Positions 1 through 11,422 are shown, numbered from the stretch's first letter. The stretch: DNA of 64,000 nt from Rhodeus uyekii (GCA_037043235.1 JAWRVZ010000040.1:4548501-4612500), one strand, 5' to 3'. Notes: generated by a model from the letters alone, not told the origin. Made by a program: numbers and translations.

Positions 1-491
1 AAACTGACTTTTTTGCTTATAACTCCTGAACCCTTTGGCCAAAAATCATGAAACTGGTCTCTTTAGATCCAATGGGTCATGCCGAGTCCTGTGATACCAA
101 ATTTTCCCATATCGGCCATTTTGAGCGTCTGCCATTTCGATTTTTCTTATAAGATTCTATGTTTAACAAACACATGACTTTAGTGCTCTGTCAGCAATGG
201 TTTACCCAATTGAAAGCAAACTTTGCATGTGTCAATGTCACCACACTCTCAATGTACCACATGAATTGACACTACAATTTGGTTACAGCGCTGCCTGCTG
301 GTTGAATGTGATAAACCATTAAATCGAATTACTAAAGACCGTATTGTTGATTTTTCAGCCATTTAGACTTAAGTCATATTGAAATGTCTTTAGATTCTTA
401 CTGCCATTGGTCTGATGATGCCAGCCATGTCGGCATGACATTTAATGCCCTCCTTGCGCTTGGCCCCGTGATGGCTGCTAGCAGCTATTTA
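1..491 (+). repeat. Family A copy A1, 3' part only
   Basis: The window opens inside the tail that follows the 294-bp P segment. A CTCF-like remnant GCGCTGCCTGCTGG starts at 288. The 3' arm CTTGGCCCC is followed by GCTGCTAGCAGC at 474-485 and a shortened TATTTA, missing two bases compared with other copies. Confidence 0.93.
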
Positions 492-623
492 GGGGCCAAG
501 CACCGAAGGTGCGGAGGCACCTATTGTTTTTGTTCCGGTTCTTATTATTAGGGGCCAAGCACCGAAGGTGCGGAGGCACCTATTGTTTTTGTTCCGGTTC
601 TTATTATTATTATTATTATTATT
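492..623 (+). repeat. Two family A hairpin cassettes + (TTA)n
   Basis: Copies start at 492 and 551. Each has inner stem GCACC/GGTGC with a GAA loop, and outer arms GGGGCC and GGCACC that pair with one G-A mismatch. They are followed by CTATTGTTTTTGTTCCGG and TTA repeats. Confidence 0.93.
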
Positions 624-878
624 CTTCTTCTGCCATTGAAGTCTATGACAGCCCATAGAACCGTAAGCGGGAAAATGAAAAAAAGTTGGCACACTGATAA
701 AGGAGAGTCCAATCATTGACCATAGCAAAATTGAAGTCTCTAACTCAATCTCTCTAGCGCCACCAACTGTCCAAAGTTGCACTCACGTTTACGTAAATAA
801 CTTTTGAACCGTATGTCCTAGAAACAAAATTCTTTTGTCCACTGATTCCTTGGCTCAAGACGATTCGATTGCACCCTA

Positions 879-886
879 TGACGTCA
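879..886. promoter_or_regulatory. CRE-type palindrome TGACGTCA (first of 38)
   Basis: A perfect cAMP-response-element consensus, with a half-site CGTCA ten bases further on (TGACGTCATTTTCCGTCA). It is intact in all 38 A copies that include this region (A2-A39) and absent from family B. The match is sequence-level only; binding by CREB/ATF proteins is not shown. Confidence 0.5.
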
Positions 887-907
887 TTTTCCGTCATGAA
901 GATTTTC

Positions 908-918
908 CCGCCATTTTG
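908..918. promoter_or_regulatory. YY1-type CCGCCATTTTG (representative)
   Basis: Matches the known YY1 consensus CCGCCATnTTG. It lies 29 bp after the CRE in A copies and is also kept in B1 (11129-11139) and B2 (13129-13139). Further CCATTTTG cores follow in the TATCGGCCATTTTGAG stretches of each unit. Confidence 0.4.
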
Positions 919-1686
919 AATTTTATGAAAAACCTACTTTGTCGAACTCCTCCTAGGCCGTTCGTCCGATGTTCACGAAAATTGAACCACATCATCTCCC
1001 GACAATGTGGACAAAACGATATATAAAGAAAGTTGATTCGTCAAACCGTTTACGAATAACTCGCGAAAGAATCTGAGGTAAAAGTCGCCAAAATGAAATT
1101 GAGGCTTTATCTCCCCAATGCATTAGCCTTTTCTGACCAAACTAGGTGTGTGTTATGTCAATCATGGTTTGAGGCTACCTGCAGAGTTTTGGCGCTGTGC
1201 CCCCTAGTGGTCAGGAGTTATCAAAAACTGACTTTTTTGCTTATAACTTCTGAACCCTTTGGCCAAAAATCATGAAACTGGTCTCTTTAGATCCAGTGGG
1301 TCATGCCGAGTCCTGTGATAGCAAATATTCCCATATCGGGCATTTTGAGCGTCTGCCATTTCGATTTTTCTTATAAGATGCTATGTTTAACAAACACATG
1401 ACTTTAGTGCTCTGTCAGCCATGGTTTACCCAATTTACCCAATGTACCACATGAATTGACACTACAATTTGGTTACAGCGCTGCCTGTTGGTCGAACGTG
1501 ATAAACCATTAAATCGAACTACTAAAGACCGTATTGTTGATTTTTCAGCCATTTAGACTTAAGTCATATTGAAATGTCTTTAGATTCTTACTGCCGTTGG
1601 TCTGATGATGCCAGCCATGTCGGCATGACATTTAATGCCCTCCTTGCGCTTGGCCCCGTGATGGCTGCTAGCAGCTATATTTATTA

Positions 1687-1751
1687 GGGGCCAAGCACCG
1701 AAGGTGCGGAGGCACCTATTGTTTCCGTTCCGGTTCTTTATTATTATTATT
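1687..1751 (+). repeat. Family A hairpin cassette, TTTCCGTTCC variant
   Basis: A single cassette with CTATTGTTTCCGTTCCGG. The same variant heads A6 and A21, in line with their body similarity. Confidence 0.92.
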
Positions 1752-3589
1752 CATCTTCTTCTTCTTCTTCTTCTTCTTCTTCCGCCATGGAAGTCTATGT
1801 AAGGCCATAGAACCGTTTGCGGGAAAATGATAAAATTTGGCACACTGATAGAGGACAAGCCAATCATTGACCATAGCAAATTTGAAGTCTCTAACTCAAT
1901 GTCTCTAGCGCCACCAACTGTCCAAAGTTGCACTCACGTTTACGTAAATAACTCTTGAACCGTATGTCCTAGAAACAAAATTCTTTCGTCCACTGATTCC
2001 TTGGCTCAAGACGATTCGATTGCACCCTATGACGTCATTTTCCGTCATGAAAATTTTCCCGCCATTTTGAATTTTTTGAAAAACCTACTTTTTCGAACTC
2101 CTCCTAGGCCGTTGGTCCGATTTTCACGAAAATTGAACCACATCATCTCCAGACAATGTGGACAAAAAGTTATCCAAAGAAAGTTGATATGTCAAACCGT
2201 TTACGAATAACTCGCGAAAGAATCCGAGGTAATGGTCGCAAAAATGAAATTGAGGCTTTATCTCCGCAACGCATTAGAGTTTTCTGACCAAACTAGGTGT
2301 GTGTTATGTCAATCATGGTCTGAGGCTACCTGCAGAGTTTTGGCGCTGTGGCCCCTAGTGGTCAGGAGATATGAAAAAGTTAAATATTTGCTTATAACTT
2401 CTGAACGCTTTGGCCAAAAATAATAAAACTGGTCTCTTTAGATTCAGTGCATCATGCCGAGTCGTGCGATACCAAATTTTCCCATATCGGCCATTTTGAG
2501 TGTCGGCCATTTTGAATATTGTCATAAATTGCTATATTTAACAAAGATATTGGCGTATCATTACGAAACTCAATATGTGTCTTCGGCACCTAACCTTGAT
2601 ACGACTCAAAAAGTTTCGAGGCAGCACCCCCTTGTGGTCAAAAATTATAACCAAATTTACAAATATGCTAATAACTTTTGAGTGCGTTAACCTATGGTAA
2701 AAAAAATTATCTTTATACGTTCCTTGGGTCAAACCGAGAACACAGATACCAAATTTGTCATAGTCGGCCAAACTTCTTGTCCACCATGTTGTTTTTCTTT
2801 AAAAACCTACTTTTTCGAACTCCTCCCAAACCGTTTGTCCAATTTTCACCAAAATTAAACCACATCATCTCTAGACCATGCTGACAAAAAGTTATCCAAA
2901 GAAAGTTGATATGTCAAACCGTTTACGAATAACTCGCGAAAGAATCCGACGTAATGGTCGCAAAAATTAAATTGAGGCTTTATCTCCGCAACGCATTAGC
3001 GTTTTCTGACCAAACTTGGTGTGTGTTATGTCAATCACGGTCTGAGGCTACCTGCAGAGTTTTGGCGCTCTGCCCCCTAGTGGTCAGGAGATATTTAAAA
3101 ACTGACATTTTTGATTATAACTCCTGAACGCTTTGTCTAAAAATCATGAAACTGCTGTCTTTGGATCCAGTGGGACATGCCGAGCCCTGTGATACCAAAT
3201 TTTCCCATATCGGCCATTTTGAGCGTCTGCCATTTAGATTTTTCTTATAAGATGCTATGTTTAACAAACACATGACTTTAGTGCTCTGTCAGCAATGGTT
3301 TACCCAATTGAAAGCAAACTCTGCATGTGTCAATGTCACCACACTCTCAATGTACCACATGAATTGACACTACAATTTGGTTACAGCGCTGCCTGTTGGT
3401 CGAACGTGATAAACCATTAAATCGAATTACTAAAGACCGTATTGTTGATTTTTCAGCCATTTAGAATTGTCATATTGAAATGTCTTTAGATTCTTATTGC
3501 CGTTGGTCTGATGATGCCAGCCATGTCGGCATGACATTTAATGCCCTCCTTGCGCTTGGCCCCGTGATGGCTGCTAGCAGCTATATTTA
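1687..3589 (+). repeat. Family A copy A3, long form
   Basis: One cassette with the variant TATTGTTTCCGTTCCGG, then a long (CTT)n tract. CRE at 2030; CTCF-like cores at 2350 (GGCCCCTAGTGG, one base off), 2626 (ACCCCCTTGTGG) and 3072; 3' site from 3386; palindrome 3570-3581. Shares the private changes CACGGTCTGAGG and GGGACATGCCGAGCCC with A6 and A21. Confidence 0.94.
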
Positions 3590-4683
3590 TTATTATTCTT
3601 CTTCTGCCATTGAAGTCTATGACAGCCCATAGAACCGTAAGCGGGAAAATGAAAAAAAGTTGGCACACTCATAAAGGACAGTCCAATCATTGACCATAGC
3701 AAAATTGAAGTCTCTAACTCAATCTCTATTGCGCCACCAACTGTCCAAAGTTGCACTCACGTTTATGTAAATAACTTTTGAACCGTATGTCCTAGAAACA
3801 AAATTCTTTTGTCCACTGATTCCTTGGCTCAAGACGATTCGAATGCACCCTATGACGTCATTTTCCGTCATGAAAATTTTCCCGCCATTTTGAATTTTAT
3901 GAAAAACCTACTTTTTCGAACTCCTCCTAGGCCGTTCGTCCGATTTTCACGAAAATTGAACCACATCATCTCCAGACAATGTGGACAAAACGGTATATAA
4001 AGAAAGTTTATTCGTCAAACTGTTTACGAATAACTCGCGAAAGAATCCGAGGTAAAAGTCGCCAAAATGAAATTGAGGCTTTATCTCCGCAATGCATTAG
4101 CCTTTTCTGACCAAACTAGGTGTGTGTTATGTCAATCATGGTTTGAGGCTACCTGCAGAGTTTTGGCGCTGTGCCCCCTAGTGGTCAGGAGTTATGAAAA
4201 ACTGACTTTTTTGCTTATAACTTCTGAACCCTTTGGCCAAAAATCATGAAACTGGTCTCTTTAGATCCAGTGGGTCATGCCGAGTCCTGTGATACCAAAT
4301 ATTCCCATATCGGCCATTTTGAGCGTCTGCCATTTCGATTTTTCTTATAAGATGCTATGTTTAACAAACACTTGACTTTAGTGCTCTGTCAGCAATGGTT
4401 TACCCAATTGAAAGCAAACTTTGCATGTGTCAATGTCACCACACTCTCAATGTACCACACACTACAATTTGGTTACAGCGCTGCCTGTTGGTTGAATGCG
4501 ATAAACCATTAAATCGAATTGCTAAAGACCGTATTGTTGGTTTTTCAGCCATTTAGACTTAAGCCATATTGAAATGTCTTTAGATTTTTACTGCCGTTGA
4601 TCTGATGATGCCAGTCATGTCGGCATGACATTTAATGCCCTCCTTGCGCTTGGCCCCGTGATGGCTGCTAGCAGCTATATTTA
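3590..4683 (+). repeat. Family A copy A4, short form
   Basis: No cassette; the (TTA)n runs straight into CTTCTTCTGCC. CRE 3853-3860, CTCF-like core 4173-4184, 3' site from 4478, palindrome 4664-4675. Carries CGAATGCACCC before the CRE, as A22 does, and the 9-bp deletion that leaves CACACACTACAA near the 3' end. Confidence 0.94.
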
Positions 4684-4995
4684 TTCTTCATCTTCTTCCG
4701 CCATGGGAGTCTATGGCAGCCCATAGAACCGTAAGCGGGAAAATGAAAAAAAGTTGGCACACTCATTAAGGACAGTCGAATCATTGACCATGACAAATTT
4801 GAAGTCTCTAACTCAATATCTCTAGCGCCACCAACTGTCCAAAGTTGAACTAACGTTTATGCTAATAACTTTTGAACCGTATGACCTAGAAACAAAATTC
4901 TTATGTCCACTGATTCCTTGGCTCAAGACGATTCGATTGCACCCTATGACGTCATTTTCCGTCATGAAAATTTTCCCGCCATTTTGTATTTTATG

Positions 4996-5289
4996 AAAAA
5001 CCTACTTTTTCGAACTCCTCCTAGGCCGTTTTTCCGATTTCAACGAAAATTGAACCACATCATCTCCAGACAATGTGGACAAAAAGTTATCCAAAGAAAG
5101 TTGATATGTCAAACCGTTTACGAATAACTCGCGAAAGAATCCGACGTAATGGTCGCAAAAATGAAATTAAGGCTTTATCTCCGCAACGCATTAGCGTTTT
5201 CTGACCAAACTAGGTGTAGGTTATGTCAATCATGATCTGAGGCTACCTGCAGAGTTTTGGCGCTGTGCCCCCTAGTGGTCAGGAGATAT
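4996..5289 (+). repeat. P1, first internal direct repeat of copy A5
   Basis: Runs from AAAAACCTACTTTTTCGAAC to AGGAGATATG and ends with the CTCF-like core GCCCCCTAGTGG. P1 copies typically read CCTAGGCCGTTT and CGAAAATTGAACC. Pairs with P2 722 bp downstream. Homologous P1/P2 pairs occur in all 23 long copies. Confidence 0.93.
5267..5278 (-). promoter_or_regulatory. CTCF-like core GCCCCCTAGTGG (representative, first site)
   Basis: On the minus strand it reads GACCACTAGGGGGCACAGCG, close to the vertebrate CTCF core CCACTAGGGGGC. Equivalent sites occur once in short copies and twice in long copies, all in the same orientation. Assigned by eye, without a scoring matrix. Confidence 0.4.
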
Positions 5290-5717
5290 GAAAAAGTTAA
5301 ATATTTGCTTATAACTTCTGAACGCTTTGGCCAAAAATAATAAAACTGGTCTCTTTAGATTCAGTGCATCATGCCGAGTCGTGCGATACCAAATTTTCCC
5401 ATATCGGCCATTTTGAGCATCGGCCATTTTGAATATTGTCATAAATTGCTATATTTAACAAAGATATTGGCGTATCATTACGAAACTCAATATGTGTCTT
5501 CGGCACCTAACCTTGATACGACTCAAAAAGTTTCGAGGCAGCACCCCCTTGTGGTCAAAAATTATAACCAAATTTACAAATATGCTAATAACTTTTGAGT
5601 GCGTTAACCTATGGTAAAACAAATTATCTTTATACGTTCCTTGGGTCAAACCGAGAACACAGATACCAAATTTGTCATAGTCGGCCAAACTTCTTGTCCA
5701 CCATGTTGTTTTTCTTT

Positions 5718-6011
5718 AAAAACCTACTTTTTCGAACTCCTCCCAGACCATTTGTCCAATTTTCACCAAAATTAAACCACATCATCTCCAGACCATCATG
5801 AAAAAAAGTTATCCAAAGAAAGTTGATATGTCAAACCGTTTACGAATAACTCGCGAAAGAATCCGACGTAATGGTCGCAAAAATGAAATTGAGGCTTTAT
5901 CTCCGCAACGCATTAGCGTTTTCTGACCAAACTAGGTGTGTGTTATGTCAATCATGGTCTGAGGCTACCTGCAGAGTTTTGGCGCTCTGCCCCCTAGTGG
6001 TCAGGAGATAT
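5718..6011 (+). repeat. P2, second internal direct repeat of copy A5
   Basis: Near-identical to P1. P2 copies typically read CCCAGACCGTTTGTCC and CCAAAATTAAACC, so P1/P2 recombinants can be recognised. It lacks the CRE found upstream of P1; the equivalent P2 flank reads TTTGTCATAGTCGGCC. Confidence 0.93.
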
Positions 6012-6508
6012 TAAAAAACTGACATTTTTGATTATAACTCCTGAACGCTTTGTCTAAAAATCATGAAACTGCTGTCTTTAGATCCAGTGGGTCATGCCGA
6101 GTCCTGTGATACCAAATATTCCCATATCGGCCATTTTGAGCGTCTGCCATTTCGATTTTGCTTATAAGATGCTTTGTTTAACAAACACATGACTTTAGTG
6201 CTCTGTCAGCAATGGTTTACCCAATTGAAAGCAAACTTTGCATGTGTCAATGTCACCACACTCTCAATGTACCACATGAATTGACACTACAATTTGGTTA
6301 CAGCGCTGCCTGTTGGTTGAATGTGATAAACCATTAAATCGAAATACTAAAGACCGTATTGTTGATTTTTCAGCCATTTAGACTTAAGTCATATTGAAAT
6401 GTCTTTAGATTCTTACTGCCGTTGGTCTGATGATGCCAGCCATGTCGGCATGACATTTAATGCCCTCCTTGCGCTTGGCCCCGTGATGGCTGCTAGCAGC
6501 TATATTTA

Positions 6509-6573
6509 GGGGCCAAGCACCGAAGGTGCGGAGGCACCTATTGTTTCCGTTCCGGTTCTTTATTATTATTATT
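6509..6573 (+). repeat. Family A hairpin cassette, TTTCCGTTCC variant
   Basis: A single cassette directly after TATATTTA of A5. Stems intact. Confidence 0.92.
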
Positions 6574-8417
6574 CATCTTCTTCTTCTTCTTCTTCTTCTT
6601 CTTCCGCCATGGAAGTCTATGTAAGGCCATAGAACCGTTTGCGGGAAAATGATAAAATTTGGCACACTGATAGAGGACAAGCCAATCATTGACCATAGCA
6701 AATTTGAAGTCTCTAACTCAATGTCTCTAGCGCCACCAACTGTCCAAAGTTGCACTCACGTTTACGTAAATAACTCTTGAACCGTATGTCCTAGAAACAA
6801 AATTCTTTCGTCCACTGATTCCTTGGCTCAAGACGATTCGATTGCACCCTATGACGTCATTTTCCGTCATGAAAATTTTCCCGCCATTTTGAATTTTACG
6901 AAAAACCTACTTTTTCGAACTCCTCCTAGGCCGTTGGTCCGATTTTCACGAAAATTGAACCACATCATCTCCAGACAATGTGGACAAAAAGTTATCCAAA
7001 GAAAGTTGATATGTCAAACCGTTTACGAATAACTTGCGAAAGAATCCGAGGTAATGGTCGCAAAAATGAAATTGAGGCTTTATCTCCGCAACGCATTAGA
7101 GTTTTCTGACCAAACTAGGTGTGTGTTATGTCAATCATGGTCTGAGGCTACCTGCAGAGTTTTGGCGCTGTGCCCCCTAGTGGTCAGGAGATATGAAAAA
7201 GTTAAATATTTGCTTATAACTTCTGAACGCTTTGGCCAAAAATAATAAAACTGGTCTCTTTAGATTCAGTGCATCATGCCGAGTCGTGCGATACCAAATT
7301 TTCCCATATCGGCCATTTTGAGTGTCGGCCATTTTGAATATTGTCATAAATTGCTATATTTAACAAAGATATTGGCGTATCGTTACGAAACTCAATATGT
7401 GTCTTCGGCACCTAACCTTGATACGACTCAAAAAGTTTCGAGGCAGCACCCCCTTGTGGTCAAAAATTATAACCAAATTTACAAATATGCTAATAACTTT
7501 TGAGTGCATTAACCTATGGTAAAACAAATTATCTTTATACGTTCCTTGGGTCAAACCGAGAACACAGATACCAAATTTGTCATAGTCGGCCAAACTTCTT
7601 GTCCACCATGTTGTTTTTCTTTAAAAACCTACTTTTTCAAACTCCTCCCAAACCGTTTGTCCAATTTTCACCAAAATTAAACCACATCATCTCTAGACCA
7701 TGCTGACAAAAAGTTATCCAAAGAAAGTTGATATGTCAAACCGTTTACGAATAACTCGCGAAAGAATCCGACGTAATGGTCGCAAAAATTAAATTGAGGC
7801 TTTATCTCCGCAACGCATTAGCGTTTTCTGACCAAACTTGGTGTGTGTTATGTCAATCACGGTCTGAGGCTACCTGCAGAGTTTTGGCGCTCTGCCCCCT
7901 AGTGGTCAGGAGATATTTAAAAACTGACATTTTTGATTATAACTCCTGAACGCTTTGTCTAAAAATCATGAAACTGCTGTCTTTGGATCCAGTGGGACAT
8001 GCCGAGCCCTGTGATACCAAATTTTCCCATATCGGCCATTTTGAGCGTCTGCCATTTCGATTTTTCTTATAAGATGCTATGTTTAACAAACACATGACTT
8101 TAGTGCTCTGTCAGCAATGGTTTACCCAATTGAAAGCAAACTCTGCATGTGTCAATGTCACCACACTCTCAATGTACCACATGAATTGACACTACAATTT
8201 GGTTACAGCGCTGCCTGTTGGTCGAACGTGATAAACCATTAAATCAAATTACTAAAGACCGTATTGTTGATTTTTCAGCCATTTAGACTTGTCATATTGA
8301 AATGTCTTTAGATTCTTATTGCCGTTGGTCTGATGATGCCAGCCATGTCGGCATGACATTTAATGCCCTCCTTGCGCTTGGCCCCGTGATGGCTGCTAGC
8401 AGCTATATTTATTATTA
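6509..8417 (+). repeat. Family A copy A6, long form
   Basis: One cassette (TTTCCGTTCCGG variant) and (CTT)n. CRE 6852; CTCF-like cores 7172, 7448 and 7894; 3' site from 8208; palindrome 8392-8403. Shares nearly all private variants with A21 (33264-35052), 27 kb away, including CTTTTTCAAACTCC in P2 and AAATCAAATTACT near the end. Confidence 0.94.
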
Positions 8418-8490
8418 GGGGCCAAGCACCGAAGGTGCGGAGGCACCTATTGTTTTTGTTCCGGTTCTTATTATTATTATTATTATTATT
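8418..8490 (+). repeat. Family A hairpin cassette + (TTA)n
   Basis: A single standard cassette with an extended TTA tract, heading A7. Confidence 0.92.
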
Positions 8491-9550
8491 CTTCTTCTGC
8501 CATTGAAGTCTATGACAGCCCATAGAACCGTAAGCGGGAAAATGAAAAAAAGTTGGCACACTGATAAAGGAGAGTCCAATCATTGACCATAGCAAAATTG
8601 AAGTCTCTAACTCAATCTCTCTAGCGCCACCAACTGTCCAAAGTTGCACTCACGTTTACGTAAATAACTTTTGAACCGTATGTCCTAGAAACAAAATTCT
8701 TTTGTCCACTGATTCCTTGGCTCAAGACGATTCGATTGCACCCTATGACGTCATTTTCCGTCATGAAGATTTTCCCGCCATTTTGAATTTTATGAAAAAC
8801 CTACTTTGTCGAACTCCTCCTAGGCCGTTCGTCCGATGTTCACGAAAATTGAACCACATCATCTCCCGACAATGTGGACAAAACGATATATAAAGAAAGT
8901 TGATTCGTCAAACCGTTTACGAATAACTCGCGAAAGAATCTGAGGTAAAAGTCGCCAAAATGAAATTGAGGCTTTATCTCCCCAATGCATTAGCCTTTTC
9001 TGACCAAACTAGGTGTGTGTTATGTCAATCATGGTTTGAGGCTACCTGCAGAGTTTTGGCGCTGTGCCCCCTAGTGGTCAGGAGTTATCAAAAACTGACT
9101 TTTTTGCTTATAACTTCTGAACCCTTTGGCCAAAAATCATGAAACTGGTCTCTTTAGATCCAGTGGGTCATGCCGAGTCCTGTGATAGCAAATATTCCCA
9201 TATCGGGCATTTTGAGCGTCTGCCATTTCGATTTTTCTTATAAGATGCTATGTTTAACAAACACATGACTTTAGTGCTCTGTCAGCCATGGTTTACCCAA
9301 TTTACCCAATGTACCACATGAATTGACACTACAATTTGGTTACAGCGCTGCCTGTTGGTCGAACGTGATAAACCATTAAATCGAACTACTAAAGACCGTA
9401 TTGTTGATTTTTCAGCCATTTAGACTTAAGTCATATTGAAATGTCTTTAGATTCTTACTGCCGTTGGTCTGATGATGCCAGCCATGTCGGCATGACATTT
9501 AATGCCCTCCTTGCGCTTGGCCCCGTGATGGCTGCTAGCAGCTATATTTA
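8418..9550 (+). repeat. Family A copy A7, short form
   Basis: One cassette with (TTA)n. CRE 8746, CTCF-like core 9066, 3' site from 9345, palindrome 9531-9542. Has the TTTACCCAA pair at 9292-9309, plus GATAGCAAATATTCCC and TATCGGGCAT. By eye almost identical to A2, A9 and A36. Confidence 0.94.
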
Positions 9551-10659
9551 TTATTCTTTTTCTTCTGCCATTGAAGTCTATGACAGCCCATAGAACCGTA
9601 AGCGGGAAAATGAAAAAAAGTTGGCACACTCATAAAGGACAGTCCAATCATTGACCATAGCAAAATTGAAGTATCTAACTCAATCTCTATAGCGCCACCA
9701 ACTCTCCAAATTTGCACTCACGTTTACGTAAATAACTTTTGAACCGTATGTCCTAGAAACAAAATTCTTTTGTCCACTGATTCCTTGGCTCAAGACGATT
9801 CGATTGCACCCTATGACGTCATTTTCCGTCATGAAAATTTTCCCGCCATTTTGAATTTTATGAAAAACCTACTTTTTCGAACTCCTCCCAGACCGTTTGT
9901 CCAATTTTCACCAAAATTAAACCACATCATCTCCAGAGCATCATGACAAAAAGTTATCCAAAGAAAGTTGATATGTCAAACCGTTTACGAATAACTCGGG
10001 AAAGAATCCGATGTAATGGTCGCAAAAATGAAATTGAGGCTTTATCTCTGCAACGCATTAGCATTTTCTGACCAAACTGGGTGTGTGTTATGTCAATCAT
10101 GGTCTGAGGCTACCTGCAGAGTTTTGACGCTCTGCCCCCTAGTGGTCATGAGATATTAAAAAACTTACATTTTTGATTATAACTCCTGAACGCTTTGTCT
10201 AAAAATCATGAAACTGCTGTCTTTAGATCCAGTGGGTCATGCCGAGCCCTGTGATACCAAATTTTCCCATATCGGCCATTTTGAGCGTCTGCCATTTCGA
10301 TTTTTCTTATAAGATGCTATGTTTAACAAACACATGACTTTAGTGCTCTGTCAGCAATGGTTTACCTAATTGAAAGCAAACTTTGCATGTGTCAATGTCA
10401 CCACACTCTCAATGTACCACATGAATTGACACTACAATTTGGTTACAGCGCTGCCTGTTGTTCGAACGTGATAAACCATTAAATCGAATTACTAAAGACC
10501 GTATTGATGATTTTTCAGCCATTTAGACTTAAGTCATATTGAAATGTCTTTAGATTCTTATTGCCGTTGGTCTGATGATGCCAGCCATGTCGGCATGACA
10601 TTTAATGCCCTCCTTGCGCTTGGCCCCGTGATGGCTGCTAGCAGCTATATTTATTATTA
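9551..10659 (+). repeat. Family A copy A8, short form, P1/P2 recombinant
   Basis: The flank and start of P are P1-type with CRE at 9814, but from CTCCTCCCAGACC (about 9885) onward the segment is P2-type, including the tail ACTTACATTTTTGATTATA. This is the product expected from crossover between P1 and P2 of a long copy. CTCF-like core 10134-10145, 3' site from 10448, palindrome 10634-10645. Confidence 0.93.
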
Positions 10660-10718
10660 GGGGCCAAGCACCGAAGGTGCGGAGGCACCTATTGTTTTTG
10701 TTCCGGTTCTTATTATTA
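10660..10718 (+). repeat. Family A hairpin cassette at the A-to-B boundary
   Basis: A single complete 59-bp A cassette, ending in TTATTATTA, directly abuts a family B cassette. It belongs to neither flanking body and shows that A and B cassettes are exchanged at the TTA tract. Confidence 0.93.
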
Positions 10719-10829
10719 GGGGTTCAAACGCGAAGCGTTGAAAACCTATTGTAATTGTTAGGATTTTTATTATTATTATTATTAGGGGTTCAAACGCGAA
10801 GCGTTGAAAACCTATTGTAATTGTTAGGA

Positions 10830-10860
<31 letters not shown>
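10719..10860 (+). repeat. Two family B hairpin cassettes
   Basis: Two copies start at 10719 and 10785 (66-bp period). Each begins GGGGTTCAAACGC, has inner stem AACGC/GCGTT around a GAA loop and outer stem GGTT/AACC, then CTATTGTAATTGTTAGG and (TTA)n. The layout matches the A cassette while the stem bases differ. The first 12 bases complement the 3' arm CGTTTGAACCCC of B1 and B2. Confidence 0.92.
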
Positions 10861-10861
<1 letters not shown>

Positions 10862-11422
10862 CTTCTGCCGTAATGCGTCTCGTGCAGACCAAACCGTAAG
10901 GTCTAGAGACTTGAAACTTTGTCAGATGGTAGGTCTCAATTTGGGGAGAAAGTATCAAAATATGACGCAAATCGGGCTATAGGTGGCGCTACAGCGACTA
11001 CAAACGCGTACATGTTCATAACTCGTAAACCGTTTGTTGTACACTCAAGTGTCTTATATCTCTGGAATCCTTGGCTCAAAACTTAAAAAATGTATATCTC
11101 CGATTTCATTTCCGCCTATAAAAATTTTCCGCCATTTTGAATTTTCTGAAAAAAAAAATTTTCTAACTCCTCATAGGCCGTTTGTCCAAATCACGCAAAA
11201 TTTCCCACGCATCATCTAGAGACTCTCATGACCAAAAGTTGTCAAAGGAATTTTGATCGGTGATTCACGCTTGCAACAAGACAATAAAACGTTTGCATAA
11301 GGCGGAGACACTTTTGCTAAAATCGTAATACCTCTGGAACGCAAAGAGATAATCTCACCAAACTTCACATAGTCATGTATAAGATCAATATGTGGTCACA
11401 CCAAAAAAACTGCGATGATTGA

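Larger units (their letters stand above)
492..1686 (+). repeat. Family A copy A2, short form
   Basis: Two hairpin cassettes and (TTA)n open the copy. CRE TGACGTCA at 879-886, YY1-type CCGCCATTTTG at 908-918, CTCF-like GCCCCCTAGTGG at 1199-1210, 3' site GCGCTGCCTGTTGG from 1478, terminal palindrome 1664-1675. It has a private tandem TTTACCCAA pair at 1425-1442 in place of 39 bp found in most copies. The same marker occurs in A7, A9 and A36, so these four are close relatives. Confidence 0.94.
4684..6508 (+). repeat. Family A copy A5, long form (reference copy)
   Basis: A cassette-less long copy, used here as the reference. CRE 4947-4954; CTCF-like cores 5267-5278, 5543-5554 and 5989-6000; 3' site from 6303; palindrome 6489-6500. 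The two P segments (4996-5289 and 5718-6011) are offset by exactly 722 bp. The tails after them differ: GAAAAAGTTAAATATTTGC after P1, TTAAAAAACTGACATTTTTG after P2. Confidence 0.95.

Noticed and set aside
474..485. GCTGCTAGCAGC as a specific protein operator
   Set aside because: It is a perfect palindrome in the major clade but a TT-loop hairpin in the minor clade and B, and its place at every unit end is better explained as the element's terminal stem-loop.
492..548. Hairpin cassettes as bacterial terminators, attC sites or CRISPR repeats
   Set aside because: Spacing, microsatellite flanks and the eukaryotic repeat context do not fit; there is no cas gene, integrase or U-tract logic, and the cassettes have no unique spacers.
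10719..10800. GGGGTTCAAACGC resembling a tRNA B box (GGTTCGANTCC)
   Set aside because: The match is partial, no A box lies at the right distance upstream, and the sequence is explained by the inverted-repeat arm and hairpin.
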